A stretch of DNA of 64,000 nt from Devosia sp. Its GTDB lineage: Bacteria; Pseudomonadota; Alphaproteobacteria; Rhizobiales; Devosiaceae. Shown piece after piece: positions 41,085-51,026 of the stretch. Both the position numbers and the translations under genes were made by a program. How positions within the stretch are numbered: position 1 is the first letter of the stretch; each line of letters starts with the position of its first letter. The stretch spans positions 310,001-374,000 of the forward strand of contig JADJPS010000001.1 of the NCBI GenBank assembly GCA_016713105.1, read 5' to 3'. The notes under the pieces were generated by a model. The model ran no database searches, was not told the DNA's origin, and worked only from the letters and a program-made list of their open reading frames with translations.

Positions 41085-42605
41085 CTAGAATCCGCCGCCG
41101 GTCTTGAACCCGCCGCTCGTCCGGTTGCCGCTCGATCCCGTCCGTGGCCGCGAAAACCCGCCGCCGCCCGAACTTCCGCCGCCACCGCCCCCCGGCAGTC
41201 GCCCCCAGCTGCCGCCGAAGCCGCCCTGGCGCCGGGTACTGGCGCCGCCGCCGAAGCTCGAATCCGGCCAGTTGAAGCCGCTCGCTGCCGGTTCCTGCTG
41301 GCGCGGCTCGGGGCGTGAGCCGCCGGCCCAGTTCTGGCTGCGCCGCCACTGGCCCCAGTAGTCCGCCGCGGTGATGCCGCCGCGCAGGAAATCGGTGAGC
41401 AGGTCACCCACCAGCTTGTCCTCGCCGAAGCTCGAGCGCGGGTTGTCGAAGCCCTGCTTCTTGAACTCGAACTGGATGTCCTCCAGTTCCCGCCGCCGCG
41501 CCGCCAGCGTCTTCAGTCGCGACCGCTGGTCGCGGTTGTCGGCCTCTTCCTCCCCGGCGCGTTGCCGCACCTCGTCGATCTGCTTGACGATGGTGTCGTC
41601 CTGACCGGTGTGCGTGGCCCGTGCCGCAGTCAGCAGCGTCTGGATGTCCTCGCGGCCGAGCGCTTCGGCGAGACCGCTCACCGCGGTGCTGAACGCCGGG
41701 TCGCTCCCCTGTGCCAGTTCGCGCAGGTTCCGGGCGCGCTCGTCGCGCTTGTCCTCGAGCGCCACCATCTCGCTGTCGATGGCGGCGATCCTTGTCTCCG
41801 CGGCCTCCACTGCCTCGCGCGCCGGCCTGCCGCCGGCATCATCGATCACCTGCTTTTCGAGCGCGGTTACCTCGGCGTCCGCTGCCTCGGCGATCTGTTG
41901 CTGTCGCTCCGCATGCTCGCGCAGCCTGAGCGGGATCTCGTTCAGCATGGCGAAATTGACCCGCGCCTCGGGAAATCCCACCATCCCCGCCACCAGCGAG
42001 TCCAGGTACTGGATCAGGTTGTTCTCGCGATAGTTCCTGGTGCCGAAACCGCGCTCCCACAGGTACATGAACAGTGGGTCGTCCCGGTACGGACGCCCCT
42101 TCTGCTCGCGATCGGTCTCCGCCTGCTGTGTCTTCCTGAGGCTCTCGTCGGCAACCTGAGCCAACTCGTCCGCCGTCCTGCGCTTCTCGGCATAGATCGG
42201 GTCCTTCTGCGCCTCGACCGCCACGCGGTCGGCGATCCGCTTCAGCTCCGCCTGCGCCGCTGCCGCCTTGCGCCCGACCTCGCCGCGTTCGGAAGCGAGG
42301 GCGGCGATCTGCTTGTCGAGCGCTTCGAGTTCGCCTTCCGCCGCCGCAAGGTCATTGCCGTGCCGCGCCAGCAGGTCGCGCGCCTTGCTCTCCGCCTGGC
42401 TCAGTCTGCCGGTAAGCTCGGCCTGGGTGGCCGGCTCGAGCCTGAGGCCGGCCAGTTGCCGGAACAGCTCGCTCTCGGTCTCGCGCAATTTGGTGACCAG
42501 TTCGGCCGAGCGCGCCAGGCGCCTGGCGATCTCGTCCTCCTCGCGGCGGATGTCGCGCAGCGCGTCGTCGAGGGATTTCAGGGCCTGGGGTCCGGAGAGG
42601 CTCAC
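41085..42605 (-). CDS. Long coiled-coil protein with Gly-rich tail
   Basis: A 506-aa protein of unknown function, starting at GTG 42605 four bases after the stop of the preceding DUF6384 gene. Residues about 1-150 and 225-395 are charged heptad-like helices rich in Glu, Arg, Ala and Gln, giving two coiled coils around a central conserved-looking segment (YRDDPLFMYLWERGFGTRNYRENNLIQYLDSLVAGMVGFPEAR). The last 55 residues are Gly/Ser-rich with scattered Trp, Phe and Arg. No signal peptide or membrane helix is visible, so it is probably cytoplasmic. It is the third gene of a three-gene unit. Confidence 0.75.
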   Translation of the reverse strand: MSLSGPQALKSLDDALRDIRREEDEIARRLARSAELVTKLRETESELFRQLAGLRLEPATQAELTGRLSQAESKARDLLARHGNDLAAAEGELEALDKQIAALASERGEVGRKAAAAQAELKRIADRVAVEAQKDPIYAEKRRTADELAQVADESLRKTQQAETDREQKGRPYRDDPLFMYLWERGFGTRNYRENNLIQYLDSLVAGMVGFPEARVNFAMLNEIPLRLREHAERQQQIAEAADAEVTALEKQVIDDAGGRPAREAVEAAETRIAAIDSEMVALEDKRDERARNLRELAQGSDPAFSTAVSGLAEALGREDIQTLLTAARATHTGQDDTIVKQIDEVRQRAGEEEADNRDQRSRLKTLAARRRELEDIQFEFKKQGFDNPRSSFGEDKLVGDLLTDFLRGGITAADYWGQWRRSQNWAGGSRPEPRQQEPAASGFNWPDSSFGGGASTRRQGGFGGSWGRLPGGGGGGSSGGGGFSRPRTGSSGNRTSGGFKTGGGF

Positions 42606-42609
42606 CGCA

Positions 42610-43552
42610 TCACCACCTGGTCACCGCACCGCCGAGCACCGGCATGACGTAGTCGACATCGAGGAAACCATACTGCTTGAGCCCGAGCGTGCTGCGCTGG
42701 ATGATGCCGTCGTCGCGCTTGTCGGCCTCGACCGAACGGTAGGTCGCCTCCGGTACGCGAGCCCCCCAGACCGCGACGCTCTCGGTCTGTCCGTTCTCCT
42801 CGTTGGCGATCGGCAGCGTCAGCGGCTTGCCGTCGGGGCCGATCGCCTCCACCACCACATAGTAGTTGGTCGCTGCCGTGTTGATCTCCGGAAAGGTCCA
42901 GAAACCGGTCTTCTGGCCCTCGCGGTTGACGATTCTGAGCGTGTACTCCTGCCGTAGCTGGTCGCGCAGCGCCGTGAGGCTGGCGATCGCCTGCTCGGCA
43001 CCGGCGCGGTTGCCTTCCGCCGCCGCCGCCTTGCCGCGGGTACGCAGGTTCTCGGCCTCGCCGACCGCCTGCTGCACCTTGGTCTCCTCGTAGATGGTCT
43101 GGTAGAGCGCATCCATCTGGCGCGGCAGCCCCTCGCTGAGTTCGACCCGTGCCGCCTCGACCTGGGCCTCGCGGAAAGGCCGCCAGGCGAGGAAATAGCC
43201 GCCCAGCCCGATGACCAGCACCAGTGCGATGGCGAGAGCGGCCGGCCCCCACTTGCGCCGCCCGACATAGAGCCGGGCAAGGCTCACCTTGAGGCTGGGC
43301 TTCGGTGGCACATAGACGAAGCGGCTCTCGGCCAGCGCCTTGACGCCCTCCCGGAGCACGGCATCGCTCACTTCGATGCCCCTGCTGGTGATAGATGTCC
43401 CTGAGCCGGCGCAGCAGTTCGGTCTCGCGGGCCTCGCCCGCGAGTTCGCGCTCCACCAGATCCCGCCGGTGACGGAGCGTGTCGACCACGTCCATCGCCA
43501 GCATCACCTCGTCGAGTGGCGCCTTTTCGACCTCTGCGCTAGCACTGGTCAT
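42610..43552 (-). CDS. DUF6384-like membrane protein (frameshifted)
   Basis: A protein of about 313 aa when read across one frame change. It begins MTSASAEVEKAPLDEVMLAMDVVDTLRHRRDLV and reads to IYHQQG, where a run of four C on the + strand (43379-43382) shifts the frame; the next frame continues EVSDAVLREGVKALAESRFVY. The span is 943 bases, one too many. A proline-rich PPKPSLKVSLARLYVGRR precedes a single membrane helix (about residues 108-130). The large C-terminal part is probably periplasmic and contains a coiled coil and a strand-rich end. The family assignment is from memory; function unknown. Confidence 0.72.
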
Positions 43553-43582
43553 CTGTGACGGCGCGCCCAATCGCACTCCTGC

Positions 43583-44770
43583 CTAGCTGGCCTTGCCCTC
43601 GAGCATCAGCGCATTGCCTTCTGCGGCGAGCTGCGCGAGGCGGCGCTTACCGTCCTCGACTGCATCCCGGATCTCCGCCGAGTTCCTTGTCGCCTGCTCG
43701 CGCATCTCGTTGATGATGGTGCGGCTCTTTTCCTGGAAGCTCACCACCGAGTCGACCAGCTTCTTGACCGCGTCGGCGCGGATGGTCGGCCCGTACCCGG
43801 CCTTCACCGCCGCCTCGCCCACCCGGTCGCCGATCTCGCTCAGGGTCTCGAGGCTCTTGGACATGCCCTCCTTCATCGCGTTCAGCGTCTCGGTCGATTC
43901 GTGCAGCCCGAACATGCCGGTGAACGATGCCGAAAGCGCGGTGAACACCGTCTCGTTGGTCGAAAAGAAGCTGATCGCCTGCTGGTACACCCGCTCCTTG
44001 GCGTTGGTCGTCTGCATCAGCCGCGCCATGATGACCTCGGAGGTCGAGTAGCTGATGGTGAGATTGTCGGAGAGATCCTTGGAAATCTGGTAGCGCCGCT
44101 CCTCGTTCTGCAGTTCGCGCAGCCGTTCGTCGCGTGCCATCTCGAGCTTGGCCCGATCGGCCGGTGTGCCGCCGGTGAAGGCGGTGAGAGCGTCGCTCGC
44201 GGCGGTGAGCCCCGCCTTCTTCTCGTCGAGGTGCCGGGTCGCCGTATCGAGTACTTCGAGGGCCATCACCTCGGCCTGCTTCAAAGCGCCGCGGAAGTCC
44301 CGGTAGGCCTCGAGGATCGTATGCTCGCGATCGATCTGGTTCTTGGTCTCCTTGGAGACGTCGAGGTAGGTGCCGCGGATCTTCTCGAAGCGCTGCGCGA
44401 TGTCGCCGCGGCTGACCTTCATCCACACGTTCGAGACCCGCTCGACAAAGTCGAGCTTGCCGTCGTCGAGCTGGTCGACCAGCCCCTTGGCATCGTCGCG
44501 GATCGAGTTGAAGTTCTCGGTGATCAGGTTGTAGCGCTCGCCGATGCTCATCGCCGCCACCTGGCTGCGCACCACCTCGTTGAAGGCGCTCGCCTGGGTC
44601 AGCGTGCGGCCGATGAGGATCACCTTGGTCTCGTCGAGCCCGGTGATCTCGTTCAGCAGGCCTGTGATCGGCTGCTCGCCGGATTGCTCCGGCCAGATCC
44701 CGAGCTCCTTGATCGCCCCCATCGCCTTGTCGAGATACTGCAAGGGTTTGTCCATCACTTCACTGGCCAT
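43583..44770 (-). CDS. Helical protein of unknown function (TelA-like)
   Basis: A 395-aa, almost entirely helical protein with no membrane segment. I placed the start at ATG 44770 (MASEVMDKPLQYLDKAMG); a second ATG at 44755 is also possible. Features are an early ITGLLNEITGLDETKVILIGRTLTQASAFNEVVR segment and QTTNAKERVYQQAISFFSTNETVFTALSASFTGMFGLHES near residues 255-295. This arrangement recalls TelA/YaaN (toxic anion resistance) proteins, but I cannot confirm the family. It is the first gene of the unit with the DUF6384-like and coiled-coil genes, which it precedes by 30 bases. Confidence 0.7.
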   Translation of the reverse strand: MASEVMDKPLQYLDKAMGAIKELGIWPEQSGEQPITGLLNEITGLDETKVILIGRTLTQASAFNEVVRSQVAAMSIGERYNLITENFNSIRDDAKGLVDQLDDGKLDFVERVSNVWMKVSRGDIAQRFEKIRGTYLDVSKETKNQIDREHTILEAYRDFRGALKQAEVMALEVLDTATRHLDEKKAGLTAASDALTAFTGGTPADRAKLEMARDERLRELQNEERRYQISKDLSDNLTISYSTSEVIMARLMQTTNAKERVYQQAISFFSTNETVFTALSASFTGMFGLHESTETLNAMKEGMSKSLETLSEIGDRVGEAAVKAGYGPTIRADAVKKLVDSVVSFQEKSRTIINEMREQATRNSAEIRDAVEDGKRRLAQLAAEGNALMLEGKAS

Positions 44771-44916
44771 CTGACGCTCATCCCTAGGTTTGCTCACCGG
44801 GCTGGTGACATGATTCACCGCGCACCCGCGACAACACAATTCGTCGCCGCGGCGATGCTGCCCATTTTGTCCGATATGGTGCGAAAAAGCCGCAGGAAAA
44901 AGGGCTTGTGCCGAGT

Positions 44917-44932
44917 TTGGCACAACTGTTGC
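44917..44932 (+). promoter_or_regulatory. Candidate sigma-54 promoter of the CoxG-like gene
   Basis: TTGGCACAACTGTTGC, with GG at 44919-44920, exactly ten bases, then GC at 44931-44932, matches the -24/-12 consensus TGGCAC-N5-TTGC at every key base. It points to the gene starting at 45008, 76 bases further. A 7-bp inverted repeat (TTGTGCC at 44906, GGCACAA at 44919) overlaps it. Confidence 0.65.
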
Positions 44933-45007
44933 GCTGCTGCAGCGGTTGCCCCGGCGGTCCCGGCGCACTAGGTCTTGTCGAGGCGCTGGCGGAAGGGCAC
45001 GGAAGTC

Positions 45008-45469
45008 ATGGAATTCGGCGGAAGGTACCTGTTCTCGGCGTCGCGGGCCGAGGTTTGGAAGGCCCTCAATCAGACCGAGATGCTGAAGGCGGCAATTCCC
45101 GGATGCCGGCGTATCGACTGGACCGGCGAGGCCGCCCTCGAATGCGAGATTCAGGTGAATTTCGGCCTCGTCCAGCCCGTGTTCACCGGCGATCTCGAGT
45201 TGCGCAACGTCGTGCCGGCCGAAAGCTACACGCTGGCCGGCCGCGGTCGCGGCGGGCTCCTCGGCATGGCCGAGGCCGCCGCCGATATCACGCTGTCCGA
45301 TGCGGGGCAGGGGACTGAACTGCTGTTTCGCGCCAGCGGCGGCGCCGATGGCGGCATCATGAAGCTCGGCAGGGCGGTGATCGGCAATTCGGCGCAGCGC
45401 ATCATCGATGGCTTCTTCGAGCGCTTCGGACAGGCCATGGGCGCGACCGTCACCCCGCTCGCCCGTTGA
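45008..45469 (+). CDS. CoxG-like SRPBCC-fold protein
   Basis: A 153-aa protein of the CoxG (carbon monoxide dehydrogenase subunit G) / SRPBCC family. It begins MEFGGRYLFSASRAEVWKALNQTEMLKAAIPGC, the usual pattern (W-x-x-L-x-D-P-x-x-L-x-x-x-x-P-G-C). Middle-region strands and a C-terminal amphipathic helix (AQRIIDGFFERFGQAM) complete the fold. The classical CO dehydrogenase subunits CoxL/M/S are not in the window. CoxG proteins help place molybdenum hydroxylases at the membrane, so a role with another hydroxylase is possible. ATG 45008 follows a GGAAG site and a sigma-54-like promoter. Confidence 0.82.
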   Translation: MEFGGRYLFSASRAEVWKALNQTEMLKAAIPGCRRIDWTGEAALECEIQVNFGLVQPVFTGDLELRNVVPAESYTLAGRGRGGLLGMAEAAADITLSDAGQGTELLFRASGGADGGIMKLGRAVIGNSAQRIIDGFFERFGQAMGATVTPLAR

Positions 45470-45505
45470 ACCATCTGTAGTTTTTTCCACTTGGTCAAAA
45501 TTTCG

Positions 45506-45520
45506 TGGCATCCCTCTTGC
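45506..45520 (+). promoter_or_regulatory. Candidate sigma-54 promoter of the nucleoside uptake operon
   Basis: TGGCATCCCTCTTGC has GG at 45507-45508, exactly ten bases, then GC at 45519-45520. It keeps the TTGC of the -12 element and four of five key bases of the -24 element. It lies 96 bases before the BMP protein start, downstream of the CoxG-like stop. Confidence 0.55.
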
Positions 45521-45615
45521 CGAGCGCGCGATTGCACGATTGTATTCGAGTTTAACGCGCCGGGCTGTCAGGGCGGCATCTGCCGTTGCCGGACGCGAAA
45601 CAGGGAGACTGATCC

Positions 45616-46626
45616 ATGAACCACTTCAGCAAGCACCTCGGCGTCCTCGCCGCGGGCGTCGGCGTGTCGGCGCTGGTTGCCGGCGCTGCCTACGCCGACC
45701 CGGCGATCATCTATGATCTGGGCGGCAAGTTCGACAAGTCGTTCAACGAGGCGGCCTACAATGGCGCCGAGGCGTGGAAGGCCGAATCTGGTGGCGCCTA
45801 TATCGACCTCGAGCTGCAGAATGACGCGCAGCGCGAGCAGGCCCTGCGCCGCTTCGCCTCCCAGGGCGCCAACCCGATCGTGATGGCCGGCTTCTCCTGG
45901 GGCACGGCGCTGGGTACCGTCGCCGCCGAGTTCGCGGACACCAACTTCGTCGTCATCGATGCCGTCGTCGATCAGCCGAATGTGCAGTCGATCATCTTCG
46001 ACGAACATACCGGCTCGTTCCTCGTCGGTGCGCTCGCCGCGCTCAAGTCGACCACCGGCACCGTCGGCTTCGTCGGCGGCATGGACGTGCCGATCATCCA
46101 CAAGTTCTACTGCGGCTACGCCCAAGGCGCCAAGGCCGCCAACCCGGCCGTCAAGCTGATCGAGAACTACACCGGCACCACCCCGGCCGCCTGGAACGAC
46201 CCGGTCACGGCCGGCGAACTGACCAAGGCGCAGTTCGATGCTGGCGCCGACGTGGTCTTCGCCGCCGCCGGCGGTTCGGGCCTCGGCGTGCTGCAGGCCG
46301 CCGCCGACGCGGGCAAGCTCGCCATTGGCGTCGACAGCAACCAGAACTACCTGCATCCGGGCGCGGTCCTCACCTCGATGCTGAAGCGCGTCGACGTCGC
46401 CGTCACCACGGCCTTCAAGGAAGCCGGCGACGACGCCACCTTCAAGCCGGGCATCACCGTCCTCGGCCTCGCCCAGAACGGCGTCGGCTACTCGCTCGAC
46501 GAGCACAATGCGTCGCTGATCGATGATGCACTCAAGGCCAAGGTCGACGAGCTGTCGGCCAAGATCCAGTCGGGCGAGATCGTCGTCCACGACTACACCG
46601 CAGACTCGACCTGCCCGGGCATCTGA
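45616..46626 (+). CDS. BMP-family nucleoside ABC transporter substrate-binding protein
   Basis: Periplasmic binding protein of the basic membrane protein (BMP/PnrA/TmpC) family, 336 aa. The signal peptide ends near residue 25 (ALVAGAAYA). The mature start PAIIYDLGGKFDKSFNEAAYNGAE is the family hallmark, with IVMAGFSWGTALGTVAAEFADTNFVVID near 90-118, VGFVGGMDVPIIHKFYCGYAQGAK near 150-175 and GVDSNQNYLHPG near 240-251. BMP proteins bind purine and pyrimidine nucleosides, and the downstream salvage genes agree with that. A GGGAGA site precedes the ATG. Confidence 0.93.
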   Translation: MNHFSKHLGVLAAGVGVSALVAGAAYADPAIIYDLGGKFDKSFNEAAYNGAEAWKAESGGAYIDLELQNDAQREQALRRFASQGANPIVMAGFSWGTALGTVAAEFADTNFVVIDAVVDQPNVQSIIFDEHTGSFLVGALAALKSTTGTVGFVGGMDVPIIHKFYCGYAQGAKAANPAVKLIENYTGTTPAAWNDPVTAGELTKAQFDAGADVVFAAAGGSGLGVLQAAADAGKLAIGVDSNQNYLHPGAVLTSMLKRVDVAVTTAFKEAGDDATFKPGITVLGLAQNGVGYSLDEHNASLIDDALKAKVDELSAKIQSGEIVVHDYTADSTCPGI

Positions 46627-48275
<1,649 letters not shown>

Positions 48276-48279
<4 letters not shown>

Positions 48280-49379
48280 GCGCCCTCCGTCCGTTGCCGC
48301 GCTGGGCCGATATCCTGCTGTTGCCGCTGATCAACCTGGTCTTGGCCTTCGTCGTTTCCGGGCTCGTCGTTCTCGCCATCGGGCAGAACCCTCTGGCGGC
48401 GCTGGAAGCCATTGTCGGCGGCGCCTTCGGCAACGGCTACAACATCGGCTACACGCTCTACTACTCGACCAACTTCATCTTCACCGGTCTTGCCGTCGCC
48501 GTCGCCGCGCATGCCGGGCTGTTCAACATCGGCGGCAACGGCCAGGCCTATATCGCCGGGCTGGGTGTCATCCTCGTCGTCCTGCCGCTGCAGTTCCTGC
48601 CCTGGTGGGTCACCTTCCCGATCGCTGTCGTCGCCGGCGCCGCGGTCGGTGGGCTCTGGGCCTTCATTCCCGGCTGGCTGCAGGCCAAGCGCGGCAGCCA
48701 CGTCGTCATCACCACCATCATGTTCAACTTCATCGCCGCCGCGATCATGGTCTACATGGTGGTCAACGTGCTGAAGCCCGCCGGCGTTCTCGCACCGGAA
48801 TCGGCGATGATCGCCGCCGAGGGGCGCATGCCCAAGTTCGGCACCTTCATCCCCTGGTTCAAGAACACCGACGTCAACTTCACCCTGCTGCTGGCGCTGG
48901 CCTGCCTGGTGGGGGCCTACGTGCTGATCTGGCATACGCGCTTCGGCTATCAGATGCGGGCGCTCGGACACAATCCGACGGCCTCGACCTATGCCGGCAT
49001 CTCCAACTCGCGCACCATCATGATCGTGATGACGCTCTCGGGCGCGCTGGCCGGCATGGTGGCGGTCAACCAGATCGTCGGCGTGCAGTACCGCCTGGTA
49101 CTCGACTATGTTGCCGATGCCGGTTTCGTCGGCATCGCCGTGGCGTTGATGGGACGCAACCATCCGGTCGGCATTCTCTTTGCCGCGCTGCTGTTCGGCG
49201 CCCTCTATCAGGGTGGCAACGAACTGCAATACGTGATCCCCGGCCTGTCGAAGGAGATGGTCGTCGTCATTCAGGCCCTGGTGATCCTTTTCACAGGTGC
49301 CATGGAGGGCATGTTCCGCCCCGGTCTGCAGCGCGCCTTCATGCTGTTCGGCGGCTCTGCCGCTCGGCGGGAGGCCTGA
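48276..49379 (+). CDS. Nucleoside ABC transporter permease 1
   Basis: Inner-membrane permease of 367 aa, the longer of the two in BMP-type importers (NupP/YufP-like). ATG 48276 overlaps the ATPase stop by four bases. About nine helices; family stretches are FIFTGLAVAVAAHAGLFNIGGNGQAYIAGLG near residues 68-98, GSHVVITTIMFNFIAAAIMVY near 140-160, and GFVGIAVALMGRNHPVGILFAALLFG near 282-307. It ends three bases before the second permease. Confidence 0.93.
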
Positions 49380-49382
49380 GCC

Positions 49383-50348
49383 ATGGACCTCGCGCTCGTC
49401 CTCTCCACCCTCGATGCCACGATCCGGCTCTCGACCCCGCTGCTGCTCGCCAGCCTTGCCGGGCTCTATTCCGAGCGCTCCGGCGTCTTCGACATCGGGC
49501 TCGAGGGCAAGATGCTGATGGCCGCATTCGCGGCCGGTGCTGCGGCAGCTGTGTTCGATTCGGTGTGGATCGGGCTTTTCGCCGGCATCATGGTCTCGCT
49601 CGCGACGGCCGGTCTGCAGGGCGCCGCCGCCATCACGCTCAAGGGCAACCAGCTGATCGCCGGCGTGGCCATCAACATGCTCGCCGCCGGCCTCACCACC
49701 TTCCTCGGCATCCAGTGGTTTGCCCAGGGCGGCCGCACGCCGCAACTCGCCGCGGGCGAGCGCTTCACCGAGATCACCCTTCCCTTCGCCGATGAACTGC
49801 AGGGCATCCCTGTCATCGGGCAGATCTACCACGACCTGATTTCCGGCCATAACCTGCTTGTCTACATCGCCTTCCTCGCCGTGCCGATCACCTGGTTCGT
49901 GCTCTACCGCACCCGCTTCGGCCTGCGCCTTCGCGCCGTCGGCGAGAACCCCAAGGCGGTCGATACTGCCGGCATCTCGGTCATCCGGCTGCGCTACCAG
50001 GCGGTGCTGATCACCGGCCTCCTCTGCGGTTTCGCCGGGGCCTTCTTCTCGATCGCGCAAGGCTCCGGCTTCGGCAATAACATGACCGCCGGCAAGGGCT
50101 TCATCGCGCTCGCCGCGCTGATCTTTGCCAAATGGAAGCCGGTGCCGGTGATGCTCACCTGCCTGCTCTTCGGCTTCCTTGATGCACTGCAGATCCGGCT
50201 TCAGGGCCAGAGCATCCTCGGGGTGCAGATTCCGGTACAGGCCATCCAGGCGCTGCCCTATGTGCTGACCGTCGTGCTGCTCGCCGGCTTCATCGGCAAG
50301 GCCGTCGGCCCCAAGGCCGGCGGCGTGCCTTACACCAAGGAGCGGTGA
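49383..50348 (+). CDS. Nucleoside ABC transporter permease 2
   Basis: Second permease of the importer, 321 aa (NupQ/YufQ-like). It begins MDLALVLSTLDATIRLSTPLLLASLAGLYSERSGVFDIGLEGKMLMAAF, with the E-R-S-G-V-x-x-x-G-L-E-G motif typical of this branch. KGNQLIAGVAINMLAAGLTTFL near residues 82-103 and GAFFSIAQGSGFGNNMTAGKGFIALAALIFAKWKP near 221-255 also fit. About nine helices. It is followed by a palindromic repeat before cdd. Confidence 0.93.
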   Translation: MDLALVLSTLDATIRLSTPLLLASLAGLYSERSGVFDIGLEGKMLMAAFAAGAAAAVFDSVWIGLFAGIMVSLATAGLQGAAAITLKGNQLIAGVAINMLAAGLTTFLGIQWFAQGGRTPQLAAGERFTEITLPFADELQGIPVIGQIYHDLISGHNLLVYIAFLAVPITWFVLYRTRFGLRLRAVGENPKAVDTAGISVIRLRYQAVLITGLLCGFAGAFFSIAQGSGFGNNMTAGKGFIALAALIFAKWKPVPVMLTCLLFGFLDALQIRLQGQSILGVQIPVQAIQALPYVLTVVLLAGFIGKAVGPKAGGVPYTKER

Positions 50349-50377
50349 GTGAAGACGATCCCGACACGGGCACCGGC

Positions 50378-50515
50378 CCCCACCTCCCCCTTGACGGGGG
50401 AGGCAAGCGGAGCTTGGCCCGTGAGGGCCTTAGCGCAGCTCGGAGGGGGTGCGCGGCGCCACAGATGTGCCTCCCACGCACCCCTCCCCAACCCTCCCCG
50501 TCAAGGGGAGGGCGC
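50378..50515. repeat. Intergenic palindromic repeat between the permease gene and cdd
   Basis: Outer arms CCCCCTTGACGGGGG (50386-50400) and CCCCGTCAAGGGG (50496-50508) are inverted copies, and inner GGAGGGGGTGCG (50442-50453) pairs with CGCACCCCTCCCC (50478-50490). This is the same style of element as in cobN and at 52069-52197. It fills the gap between transport and salvage genes. Confidence 0.85.
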
Positions 50516-50559
50516 CCGCCGGCTGGCCTGGCACGATCGAGCCCGTGGGAGCGTCGACC

Positions 50560-50967
50560 ATGCCCCATCCCCTTGACCCCGAGCTGTTGGCCGCCGCCGA
50601 GGCCGTGCGCGCCAAAGCCTATGCGCCCTATTCGAACTTCCAGGTCGGCACCGCTATCCTCGCCGACGACGGCAAGGTCTATGTCGGCTGCAATGTCGAG
50701 AACGCCGCCTATCCCATCGGCAATTGCGCCGAGCCCTCGGCCATTGCGGCGATGCTGGCCGGCGGGGCGAAGCGCATCAGGCGCGTCTACACCACCGGCC
50801 CCGGCAGTAGCCCCGTCACCCCCTGCGGCGGCTGCCGCCAGCGCATCCGCGAGTTCGCCGATCCCGATGTGGTCGTGGTCTCGCACGGCGTCGAGGGCAT
50901 GCCGCTCGAACAGACCGTCGCGCAGCTCCTGCCGCACTCTTTCGGTCCCGAGTTTTTGGGCCGATAA
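50560..50967 (+). CDS. cdd: Cytidine deaminase
   Basis: Deaminates cytidine and deoxycytidine to uridine and deoxyuridine, 135 aa, the short homotetrameric type. The zinc site is complete: Cys in VGCNVENAAYPIGNCAEPSAI near residues 47-67 (C-A-E) and Cys-Gly-Gly-Cys in TPCGGCRQRIREF near 86-98. ATG 50560 is preceded by GGGAG; upstream in-frame codons lie in the palindromic repeat and are not conserved. It feeds deoA and upp downstream. Confidence 0.94.
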   Translation: MPHPLDPELLAAAEAVRAKAYAPYSNFQVGTAILADDGKVYVGCNVENAAYPIGNCAEPSAIAAMLAGGAKRIRRVYTTGPGSSPVTPCGGCRQRIREFADPDVVVVSHGVEGMPLEQTVAQLLPHSFGPEFLGR

Positions 50968-51026
50968 TGCCCGCATCAATACTGCCGCAAAACGGGCGTA
51001 GACCTGCCGCGGCAAGGAGGCCATCC

